Positions 42,790 through 50,065 of a stretch of DNA of 64,000 nt are shown in pieces (the first letter of the stretch is position 1; every line of letters begins with the position of its first letter). The notes beneath the pieces are model-generated. The model was not told the DNA's origin and did not search any database. It worked only from the letters and a program-made list of their open reading frames with translations. The stretch lies in assembly GCF_019972835.1 (NCBI RefSeq), contig NZ_BPPB01000005.1, positions 124,001 through 188,000 of the forward strand, read 5' to 3'. A program made the translations under genes and the position numbers. This stretch comes from Lactobacillus laiwuensis. GTDB lineage: Bacteria > Bacillota > Bacilli > Lactobacillales > Lactobacillaceae.

Positions 42790-44055
42790 TTATTTTGCCA
42801 TCTTTTCTAATTCAGTAAGATATTCTTCTTTTGTTTTCTTATAAGTTTTTACCTGATCTAAGTTATTTGAAATCTTAAGAATACTGTTAAAGACAAATTC
42901 TGGGAAAATTGCTAGTACAAATTCAGGATCAACTAAAGTAAAATCATCACCATGAATTGTTCCGTTCCAACCACCATAACCGATTTGAATGGTTGGTATT
43001 AAGAAACTAACATCCCCAATATCACCTGCCGCCATTGTGTAGCCCCGGTCTTCTATTAAACCGGGAATTTTTTCATCTGCAGAAAAGACAGCTTTCACAA
43101 TAGCGCTCATACTTTTACTGGAGATCAAAGGTAGGTAGCCAACTTGCCTTTCGCACTCAACTGAGCCACCAAGTGCTGAGGCACAGCCTTCTGCTGCCTG
43201 TTTAAAACGATTCATTAATTTTTGAGCGTTATCTATGTCAAAAAATCTTAAGTCCGTACCCATTTTAATGTGATCAGGAATGACATTAATTGATTCATGA
43301 TTTTCGCCAACAATTACGGGATTAAATCTTATGCGATTGGGATCTTTAACTTGCTGACGCTGCAGAGCTAAAGCGGTATTAAATAATGTTGCTATACTTT
43401 GAGCATTAATACCTGCATCAGGGGCAAAAGCTGCATGACTGGCTTTGCCATAAAAATCAAAATATTCAAAATTAAAGCCTGCGAGATCACAATTAATTTC
43501 GATAGTGCGTTCATCAAAATTTTCGCCAATTGCATGAACTGAAACACAATAGTCAATATCGTCAAAAATGCCAAGTTTAATAGCTTCTTGTTTGCCACCG
43601 AAGTAATCTATTTTGCCTGCCTCTTTTTGCTGTTTTCTCCAAGCAAGATCAACAAATTCTTCGGATGGAGTGAAAATAAATGCTAGATTAGCACCAAAAT
43701 CTTCAAGCCGGTGATTGGTAATTATTTCGTTCATAATTGCTAGTGCGGTAGTGACCTGTGTGTAATGGCCACATGCTTGAGCAGCACCAGTACTCGTATC
43801 TGCTACTTTGTGATTAGGCTGATAGAGTGAATCCATTTCGGCAATAATTCCAATGGTTTTTTGGCTACCATTAGTTAACGTTACTTTTAAACCAGTATCT
43901 AGATAATGTTCGACTTTTAACTCGGTGCTAATTTTGTTAATTTCATCTTCAATCTTTTTAGATGTTTTAAATTCTTTATAACCAAGTTCTGGATTATGAA
44001 GTAAAAAAACAGCAGTTTCAGCTAGTTCAGCATAGTATTTTTGAAAACTTGACAT
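42790..44055 (-). CDS. M20-family amidohydrolase
   Basis: 421-residue cytoplasmic metallopeptidase/amidohydrolase of the AbgB/HipO-like branch. Metal-site regions are GIIAEMDSLY, QACGHYTQVT and FTPSEEFVD; the dimerisation domain includes FYGKASHAAFAPDAGINAQ. A late His is in GTIHGDDFTLVDP. First gene of the operon with the two membrane proteins. Related enzymes cleave N-acyl or aminobenzoyl amino acids, so the operon may import and hydrolyse such conjugates. Confidence 0.88.
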   Translation of the reverse strand: MSSFQKYYAELAETAVFLLHNPELGYKEFKTSKKIEDEINKISTELKVEHYLDTGLKVTLTNGSQKTIGIIAEMDSLYQPNHKVADTSTGAAQACGHYTQVTTALAIMNEIITNHRLEDFGANLAFIFTPSEEFVDLAWRKQQKEAGKIDYFGGKQEAIKLGIFDDIDYCVSVHAIGENFDERTIEINCDLAGFNFEYFDFYGKASHAAFAPDAGINAQSIATLFNTALALQRQQVKDPNRIRFNPVIVGENHESINVIPDHIKMGTDLRFFDIDNAQKLMNRFKQAAEGCASALGGSVECERQVGYLPLISSKSMSAIVKAVFSADEKIPGLIEDRGYTMAAGDIGDVSFLIPTIQIGYGGWNGTIHGDDFTLVDPEFVLAIFPEFVFNSILKISNNLDQVKTYKKTKEEYLTELEKMAK

Positions 44056-44252
44056 TGTATCCTCACTTTTTGTTTTATTATTATCATATGTGACAATAAT
44101 AAGAATAAAATAAAATTAACAACTATGCAAGAACGAAAATATTAGCTTGTGTTATTAAAGTTCGTATTTTATAATTTTTTTATCAAAATATGTTACTAGA
44201 GGGTAGGTATTGATATTTGGACGAAAAGAAAAAATAAATTATTGAAATTACT

Positions 44253-44290
44253 AAAAAAGCAGATAAATCACATTTTGATGATTTATCTGC
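44253..44290 (-). terminator. Terminator after the 88-residue membrane protein gene
   Basis: GCAGATAAATCA (44259-44270) pairs perfectly with TGATTTATCTGC (44279-44290), followed by T residues on the minus strand. Confidence 0.85.
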
Positions 44291-44305
44291 ACCCGAAATT
44301 ATAGT

Positions 44306-44572
44306 TTAAAAGTTGTTTTTAAAACAGAAATAGTTAAGAGCTTTATCTGTAAAAGTAAAAAATATAAAATATATTGCAATACAAATTAAAAATAGCAGAA
44401 GATTCCTACCACTAGCCCAAAATGGCGAACAATTCGGTAAAAATTTTTCAACCAAAATGCTACTTATCATTATGGAGAAAAAGTATGCCAAAAACTGATA
44501 AAGTTTAAAGTGTTTGGGCTTACTTCTTAATCTTTTTTGATTTGCTGTTAGTTTTTGTTTATTTGTTTCCAT
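44306..44572 (-). CDS. Small hypothetical membrane protein
   Basis: 88 residues: a basic N-terminus (METNKQKLTANQKRLRSKPKH) and two hydrophobic segments (about 24-42 and 56-75). No family recognised. Its reality is supported by the perfect terminator just past its stop; the ribosome site is weak. It stands alone. Function unknown. Confidence 0.5.
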   Translation of the reverse strand: METNKQKLTANQKRLRSKPKHFKLYQFLAYFFSIMISSILVEKFLPNCSPFWASGRNLLLFLICIAIYFIFFTFTDKALNYFCFKNNF

Positions 44573-45044
44573 AATTACACTCTATTTTTAAAATATAAAA
44601 ATTGCAACTGGACTTAAAGCTAAAGCAGTCAGTTCTGAGATTGCTATTTTCTTAATTTGAAATTAATCATTCCTTTGCTTTTTAATTTTTGTACCGGTAC
44701 CTTTTAAATTATATAAAAAATTTAATCATAAGCAAGTGATTAATTTAATGTAAATATTATTTATCCTATGATAATTATATCAATATTTTATATACGTTTA
44801 AGATAATGTATATTATAAATATTGAAAAAAGTACTACCAGATCAAGCTGATATTTAAATTAAAGTAAATAATTGAAATGCTTTTATAATAAAAACAATTA
44901 CTAAATTACATATTTATCATTTGACAGAATCAATTTTTCAGTAGATACTGGCAAAAGTTTGGCTTTAAAATGCAGTTAGACTCAGTAATACTCAGCTAAT
45001 TGTTTGCTGGAAAGGTAAAAATATATCAGTTAAAGAATTACAGA
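44573..45044. other. Gene-free AT-rich region
   Basis: About 470 bases with no open frame of note and no recognised RNA. It adjoins the decayed alcohol dehydrogenase and may include more decayed sequence. Confidence 0.55.
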
Positions 45045-45486
45045 TTATACAGACTTTTGTCGTTTGATTGATGCATGATAGTCAATTCTTGTTTCATGTG
45101 AAACATAATTATAATATAGACGTTTCCTCGATATTTTGAGTAATACCCAGTTAGCGTAATGAAAATTAAAATAGTCTGAATGATAATCGCTATTTCTAAA
45201 ATGACCTTTATTGAGACAATTACCATCGAATCCTGCTAAACAGATTGAACATTGACCATGACCATGTGTAAATGATGCAATAATAAAGTCTCCAGCTGAA
45301 TATCAACAACATTTTTGCCCACTTTTTCAACAATGCTCAATGTTTCATGCTTCGTAGTTGAATTTGCAGAAATTTTGATATACCACAGAATCACCATAAA
45401 TCAGATTCGCATACAGAGGAACGAACAACTTTTAAAATTGCATCATTTCCTGGTTGAAGTTTGGGCATAGGACATTCTTTTAATTC
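45045..45486 (-). pseudogene. Decayed zinc-dependent alcohol dehydrogenase
   Basis: Three-frame reading of the minus strand recovers consecutive blocks of a zinc alcohol dehydrogenase: PGNDAILKVVRSSVCESDLW then a stop, then KHETLSIVEKVGKNVVDIQ in another frame, then GDFIIASFTHGHGQCSICLAGF with zinc-ligand-type cysteines, and HYANWVLLKIS. Only the N-terminal third is left; the nucleotide-binding domain is missing. At least one stop and two frameshifts are present. It lies downstream of the oxidoreductase at 45535 in the same direction and may once have shared its MerR-controlled operon. A parS-like site sits within it. Confidence 0.8.
45090..45105. promoter_or_regulatory. parS-like site in the pseudogene
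   Basis: TGTTTCATGTGAAACA: 15 of 16 bases of the parS consensus, differing only in the centre (TG for CG). The best of the TG-centred copies. Confidence 0.65.
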
Positions 45487-45534
45487 ACTCTGCTTAGTTT
45501 AATAAATGCTCCTGCTTTCATTTATACTAGCTCT

Positions 45535-46179
45535 TTAGTAAACAGGCCGATCTTTTCCCTGTGTATCTGGATCGGCAATTCCAATGCTGTCATTATCATA
45601 TAATGCAGGATTGCGAACAATTTTTAAAATTGCGTCTGCAATGCTTTTGCGTGAACCTGAAATACCAATATAAGGTTCATTATGAGTAGTAATAGAATAT
45701 TTGATTTCATTACGATCATTGAGCCAGGGTAAACGTAAAGTAGTATAATGCAAGCCAGATCTTGCTAAAAGTTTGTCCGAGTTAATGGCAGCCTGTAGTC
45801 CCGGCATAACAAATTGGTGATTCCACCGGCCAAATTCACCTCCAACTTCGTTATATATACCCAGAATGTTAGCAAAAATTACACGTGAAACATGGTTAAC
45901 TTTCATTGCTTCAATTACGTTTTTAGTAATGATATTGTCTTTAGTGTGATCTACAACGTCTACGAAAACTATATCTTGTTTATGCATAGCTTTATTAACG
46001 GCCTGATTGTCAGTTAAATCAACTTCCATTATTTGGGCTCTGGATCCCAATGAACATAAGCGATGTGGATTGCGCAAACCCAGAGTCAATTTGATATCTT
46101 TAAAAGTATCTTCAGATAATATTCTGCTTTCAACGATTCGAGCTATTTGACCATTAGCCGCTAAAATTAAGAAATTCAT
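45535..46179 (-). CDS. NAD(P)-binding NmrA-like oxidoreductase
   Basis: 214 residues with a Rossmann start (MNFLILAANGQIARIVESRIL), the glycine pattern being GQIAR rather than GxxGxxG, and an SDR-like DVVDHTKDNIITKNVIEAMK segment. It belongs with atypical SDR/NmrA-type proteins; no clear catalytic YxxxK is seen. It is divergent from a MerR regulator, and its promoter has the 19-base spacer typical of MerR activation, so it is probably induced by reactive electrophiles or similar stress. Confidence 0.82.
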   Translation of the reverse strand: MNFLILAANGQIARIVESRILSEDTFKDIKLTLGLRNPHRLCSLGSRAQIMEVDLTDNQAVNKAMHKQDIVFVDVVDHTKDNIITKNVIEAMKVNHVSRVIFANILGIYNEVGGEFGRWNHQFVMPGLQAAINSDKLLARSGLHYTTLRLPWLNDRNEIKYSITTHNEPYIGISGSRKSIADAILKIVRNPALYDNDSIGIADPDTQGKDRPVY

Positions 46180-46208
46180 AATTACACCCCTTTTTGTAAT
46201 TAATATTC

Positions 46209-46239
46209 AGTATAGTAGGTTCGAGCAACTCTAAGTCAA
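46209..46239 (-). promoter_or_regulatory. MerR-type promoter with 19-base spacer
   Basis: Minus-strand TTGACT (46239-46234) and TATACT (46214-46209) are 19 bases apart, with an imperfect dyad AGAGTT...CGAACCT in the spacer. Overlong spacers with a central dyad are the hallmark of MerR-activated promoters; the MerR gene is divergent and adjacent. Confidence 0.72.
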
Positions 46240-46334
46240 ATTTTAAATAATTGTCGTTTAGTTTAGTTGAAAGTGAAATATAAAAATTAAGTGCTTTATC
46301 CTACCTTGGTGAAGTTGCTAAAAAGGAGATAATA

Positions 46335-46775
46335 ATGAAAAAGTTTAGAATTAAAGATGTAAGCGAATTGCTGGGAATTAGTACATATACTTTACGCTAC
46401 TATGAAAAAATTGGTTTATTAAAATTTGTTAAACGTGACGAAAATGGGATTCGTGAATTTGAACCAAATGATCTGATAGTGATTAGTACAATTATTTATC
46501 TAAGAAAAACGGGAATGCCGCTTAAGGAAATCAAAAAGTATCTTCAACTAGCTGAGAATGGTATTGATACAGTTGAACAACGCAAAGAAATGTTTTTAAA
46601 ACAGAAGCAAAAAGTGATAGAACAAATGAGAGTGTTGCAGAAATCAATGGAAGTAATTAATCGTAAGCTTAATTTTTATGATGAAGCTGCAAAAAAACAT
46701 AGTATGAATGTATGCAGGGATGAGCGCAAAAAGTGGTTAGCGGAAATATTGTCTGGAAAAGAAAAAGTGCAATAA
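46335..46775 (+). CDS. MerR-family activator
   Basis: 146 residues. The N-terminal winged helix is clear (IKDVSELLGISTYTLRYYEKIGLLKF), followed by a helical dimerisation segment (about 80-120). AAGGAG precedes the ATG. No metal-binding cysteine pair is evident, which fits the aldehyde/electrophile-sensing AdhR-like branch better than the metal branch. It likely activates the divergent oxidoreductase from the 19-base-spacer promoter. Confidence 0.9.
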   Translation: MKKFRIKDVSELLGISTYTLRYYEKIGLLKFVKRDENGIREFEPNDLIVISTIIYLRKTGMPLKEIKKYLQLAENGIDTVEQRKEMFLKQKQKVIEQMRVLQKSMEVINRKLNFYDEAAKKHSMNVCRDERKKWLAEILSGKEKVQ

Positions 46776-46868
46776 CTGCACTAAAGGTACATTATTACAC
46801 ATAATTTATATTATTTAAGTTTAAACAAAGCAACTTGGGCAGGTTTAAAGCAAAAGATTAACATTATT

Positions 46869-47234
46869 TTAATCATAATTATTTGCTTTTGACGGCAGTA
46901 GCATTAAGATAATAAACCAAATATCTCCAATTATTGGTATTATCATAATTAGAACCCACCAGCCAGAGCGATTAGTATCATGTAAACGACGAAAACGCAA
47001 AGATAGCATTGCAATCCAAACAACGAAGGAAATAATGAGAGAACTAGTCTTTATACTCCAATCGCCCCAATTATAAATATCATTAATTGAATGGCCTAAT
47101 AAACCTTCAACTAAATGCATTAAAACAAAAGCTAATACCCAGTTAATAATTACTGGCCACCAATATTCAGACCGATTAGCAGTGCCAGAAAAATTAAAAA
47201 TATTCTGCCAGAACTTTTTATATGATTTAAACAT
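46869..47234 (-). CDS. DUF805 membrane protein
   Basis: 121 residues with about four hydrophobic segments and the DUF805 features NFSGTANRSEYWWPV and LRFRRLHDTNRSGWWVLI. The ATG at 47234 follows AGGAGG; the longer frame to 47297 has no such site. Function of the family unknown. Solitary gene. Confidence 0.88.
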   Translation of the reverse strand: MFKSYKKFWQNIFNFSGTANRSEYWWPVIINWVLAFVLMHLVEGLLGHSINDIYNWGDWSIKTSSLIISFVVWIAMLSLRFRRLHDTNRSGWWVLIMIIPIIGDIWFIILMLLPSKANNYD

Positions 47235-47394
47235 TAAATATTTCCTCCTATTTATACCTAATAAACTAATCATAAAGCATTGTATTGGAATGAGCAAAGA
47301 TAATGTTCTTATGTGAATTAATAAGCAATATTTTTGTTTTATTATTATAAAAGCGGTATCTTGAAATTGAATTTATTGAAGGGAGAAAGTACAA

Positions 47395-48282
47395 ATGGAC
47401 AATAAATTATCAGACCCGTTAAAACGTTATCATCATGATGATTTTCCTAAGCAATCACAAGAATATCCTGGACTGCAAAGTAAAATGGATCCAGTACCTG
47501 CTGGAGACATGAATGACTATGAAGGCCACGGCTTATTAAAAGGCCGTCATGCCCTTATCACTGGAGGTGATTCCGGTATTGGTCGTTCTGTAGCAATTGG
47601 CTTTGCCAAAGAAGGAGCCGATGTTGCAATTCAGTATCTGCCAGAAGAAGAATCCGATGCTAAAGATACAGCTGAACTCATTAAAAAGGCTGGACGTAAG
47701 GCAGTTTTGCTGCCAGCTGATTTCCGTAAACGCGGCGAAGCAACAAAAGTTGTTGAAAAAGCTGTCAAAGAATTGGGCAGCTTAGAATTATTGGTAATGA
47801 ACGCAGCTATCCAACAAAATGTTGATGGCATAGAGAATTTATCAATGGATCAAGTTCACGATACTTTTGAAGTTAATATCATCTCAATGTTTGAAATGGC
47901 TAAAGCGGCTGTACCGCATATGAAACCAGGCAGTGTAATTTTGACCTCGACTTCTTTAGAAGGGTTCAGTCCATCACCAATATTGCTTGATTATGCTGCT
48001 ACAAAAGCAGCAATTGTCAGCTTTTCTATTAATTTGGCTCAAAGCCTTGCTCCTAAAGGAATTCGCGTTAACAGCGTTGCTCCTGGTCCGGTTTGGACTC
48101 CTTTGCAGGTTTGTGGTGGTCAGCCAACCGATGCTCTTGCTACATTTGGTCAGCAAGTACTGTTGAAACGCGCAGGACAACCTGATGAAATAGCTCATGT
48201 TTATATTTTCTTGGCTTCAAACTTGGCAAGTTATGTCACTGGTCAAGTCTATGGTGCCACAGGTGGACCAGCTATTAATTAA
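47395..48282 (+). CDS. SDR oxidoreductase of the general-stress type (YdaD/YhdF-like)
   Basis: 295 residues: an N-terminal extension (HHDDFPKQSQEYPG...MNDYEGHGLLKG) typical of the Gsp39-like branch, the nucleotide motif TGGDSGIGR, and the catalytic YAATK in LLDYAATKAAI. C-terminal GATGGPAIN matches the branch. It reduces or oxidises small carbonyl compounds with NAD(P); substrate unknown. AGGGAG precedes the ATG. Monocistronic with its own terminator. Confidence 0.92.
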   Translation: MDNKLSDPLKRYHHDDFPKQSQEYPGLQSKMDPVPAGDMNDYEGHGLLKGRHALITGGDSGIGRSVAIGFAKEGADVAIQYLPEEESDAKDTAELIKKAGRKAVLLPADFRKRGEATKVVEKAVKELGSLELLVMNAAIQQNVDGIENLSMDQVHDTFEVNIISMFEMAKAAVPHMKPGSVILTSTSLEGFSPSPILLDYAATKAAIVSFSINLAQSLAPKGIRVNSVAPGPVWTPLQVCGGQPTDALATFGQQVLLKRAGQPDEIAHVYIFLASNLASYVTGQVYGATGGPAIN

Positions 48283-48306
48283 GGAATAATAAATAAAATT
48301 TAATTT

Positions 48307-48343
48307 CCGTTTTTGCTTCCGTGTATGCAAAAGCGGATTTTTT
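48307..48343 (+). terminator. Terminator after the SDR gene
   Basis: CCGTTTTTGC pairs with GCAAAAGCGG (one G-U) and is followed by six T residues. Confidence 0.82.
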
Positions 48344-48426
48344 ATGCAAAATTTGCTTTTTGGATAGGGCTTCAGTATATTAAATAATTAATTAGTATTT
48401 AATATCCAAAGAATAGGGGTGAAGAA

Positions 48427-48912
48427 ATGAATAAAAGTATTTTTCAAAAAATAGCACTACTGTCGCAAAAAAATGCCAGGATTATCGCAGATGAGTGGCA
48501 TTACGACGGACAATATGCTTTTTACGATATGAAAAATGATCAAGAAGATTATGATGAAATAATTTCTCCCAAAATGCGTAAAAATAACTACTTTCAGGTT
48601 TTGGATAATGATGACAACTTAGTTGCTTTCTTTTGTCTTGATCAAAATGACCAAAGAGAAGAGCAAGTTGAAATAGGATTAGGATTGGCTCCCAAATTGA
48701 CTGGTCATGGGCTAGGCAGTGAATTTATTACTGTTATTGAAAATTTTGTCAAAAATAACTATGACTATAAAGTAATTGTTTTATCCGTTGCTGACTTTAA
48801 TTTGCGTGCAATTAAAGTCTACCAAAGAGCTGGCTATGTCAAAAGAAATACTGAAATGGTACATTCAAATGGTGGCATCTATAAGTTTGATATCATGTCA
48901 AAGAAAATTTGA
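48427..48912 (+). CDS. GNAT-family N-acetyltransferase
   Basis: 161 residues with the acetyl-CoA-binding region VEIGLGLAPKLTGHGLGSEFI and a late LSVADFNLRAIKVYQRAGYV segment typical of GNAT enzymes. Acceptor substrate unknown. AGGGGTG precedes the ATG. It begins a run of three plus-strand small enzymes. Confidence 0.88.
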   Translation: MNKSIFQKIALLSQKNARIIADEWHYDGQYAFYDMKNDQEDYDEIISPKMRKNNYFQVLDNDDNLVAFFCLDQNDQREEQVEIGLGLAPKLTGHGLGSEFITVIENFVKNNYDYKVIVLSVADFNLRAIKVYQRAGYVKRNTEMVHSNGGIYKFDIMSKKI

Positions 48913-48955
48913 GCTAAATTTTATAGCTGGTTTATGAAAGAAATGAAGGAAAAAT

Positions 48956-49342
48956 ATGGATGAAGAATGGCAAAAAATGTATGAAGCAGCTAAGAAAGTA
49001 CAAGGTTTCACCGCAATTGGACCTCATATGGAAGCCGGTGGTGTCGCTGCTGCTGTTTTAGCTGAATCGGGAAAAATTTATACAGGAGTTTGCGTTGACA
49101 CAGCGTGTGGATTAGGCGTTTGTGCAGAACGCAATGCTCTTTTTAATATGATTACCAATGGTGAAACTAAAATTAGTCGGGTTTTAGCACTAATGGCAGA
49201 TGGTAAAAATGGAGCTCCATGTGGTGCTTGTCGCGAATTTATTGTTCAACTCATGGAAAAAGATTATCGACAAGTTGAAATTATGCTGGATTATGAAAAA
49301 GACAAAGTCGCTACAATGGGTGAACTGACTCCAGAATGGTGA
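48956..49342 (+). CDS. Cytidine-deaminase-fold protein
   Basis: 128 residues with the zinc-site signature GLGVCAERNAL and PCGACRE. The sequence is closer to blasticidin-S-deaminase-like small deaminases than to standard CDA, and includes a VDTACGLGVCAE segment. Reaction: hydrolytic deamination of a cytosine-type nucleoside; exact substrate not determinable. AAGGAA precedes the ATG. The next gene starts 5 bases after its stop. Confidence 0.85.
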   Translation: MDEEWQKMYEAAKKVQGFTAIGPHMEAGGVAAAVLAESGKIYTGVCVDTACGLGVCAERNALFNMITNGETKISRVLALMADGKNGAPCGACREFIVQLMEKDYRQVEIMLDYEKDKVATMGELTPEW

Positions 49343-49347
49343 TTATA

Positions 49348-49791
49348 ATGGACGAAAAAGTAAAACAATTCTGGTATAACTTTTGTCTTAAACACAATTT
49401 GGCTCTTGCTACTAAAGTTGATGCCTGGGCTTTTGGTTCTAATAAAGAAGATGCAGATAAATTAGCTAAATTAGTTGACAAGGGAATCAAAACTGCCACA
49501 ACTTCGGAATATGTATCGGGTGATGAAGATATGCCTAAAGTTGGCGATTGGAACATAATTCTCGATGGTCAAGGTAAACCCGTCTGTGTTGTCCAAGACA
49601 AAGTGGTAGAAATTATTCCGTATAATCAAATTTCCGCAGAACATGCTTATCATGAAGGTGAAGGAGACCGTAGTTATCAGTATTGGCGCACAGTTCATGA
49701 TCAATTCTTTGAAGAAGAATTTAAAGCCAATGGTCAAAAATTTTATCCGCAGGCACCAATGGTATGTGAGATTTTTGAAAAAGTTGAATAA
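49348..49791 (+). CDS. ASCH-domain protein
   Basis: 147 residues starting MDEKVKQFWYNF. The ASCH core is VDKGIKTATTSEY...PKVGDWNIILDGQGKPVCVV, with an acidic/aromatic C-terminus (HEGEGDRSYQYWR). ASCH domains bind RNA or modified nucleosides; some hydrolyse N4-acetylcytidine, which would suit the neighbouring deaminase. The ATG at 49348 is chosen by family length; an in-frame ATG at 49336 overlaps the upstream stop. Confidence 0.85.
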   Translation: MDEKVKQFWYNFCLKHNLALATKVDAWAFGSNKEDADKLAKLVDKGIKTATTSEYVSGDEDMPKVGDWNIILDGQGKPVCVVQDKVVEIIPYNQISAEHAYHEGEGDRSYQYWRTVHDQFFEEEFKANGQKFYPQAPMVCEIFEKVE

Positions 49792-49799
49792 TTGGGACG

Positions 49800-50045
49800 T
49801 TGCAAAATGAAAAAAATATGATATAGTTAAAATAATTTAGAGAAAGAGGTCATTGCCAAAATGGAGAATTAATTTCTGGTTTTATTAGTAAGCAAAAAAG
49901 TTTGATAACCAATGCTTTTATCATGCATTTTTGCCGATAATCAGAAATTAGTATTGTTCTCTATTAAGGTGGCGCTTTAATTTCACCGCTTTTTGTGCAC
50001 TGCTAATCAAATTATGGGCAATTTGGTTATCAGTGCTTTTTCTTT
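49800..50045 (+). promoter_or_regulatory. Transcription-attenuation leader of the ABC-F gene
   Basis: Promoter TTGCAA (49800-49805), 16 bases, TATAGT. A GAGGT site leads a three-codon ORF (ATG at 49861, Met-Glu-Asn-stop). Stem 49870-49878 with 49942-49950 is 9 perfect pairs. A terminator pairs 49997-50013 with 50020-50036, followed by TTTTTC. GATAACCAA (49904-49912) is fully complementary to TTGGTTATC (50023-50031) inside the terminator's 3' arm, giving an antiterminator; that segment can also pair locally (49903-49908 with 49918-49923). This is the layout of antibiotic-responsive leaders of ABC-F genes. Confidence 0.75.
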
Positions 50046-50065
50046 AGCAAAAAGCAGGTGCTAGT

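Noticed and set aside
45876-45891. AATTACACGTGAAACA as another parS site
   Set aside because: Three mismatches in the left arm and location in a coding region; only the right half fits.
49966-49998. T-box-like AAGGTGGCGC...CACCGC stretch in the ABC-F leader
   Set aside because: The leader is too short for stem I, no specifier loop is visible, and the downstream gene is not an amino-acid gene; the antiterminator/terminator layout fits ABC-F attenuation.
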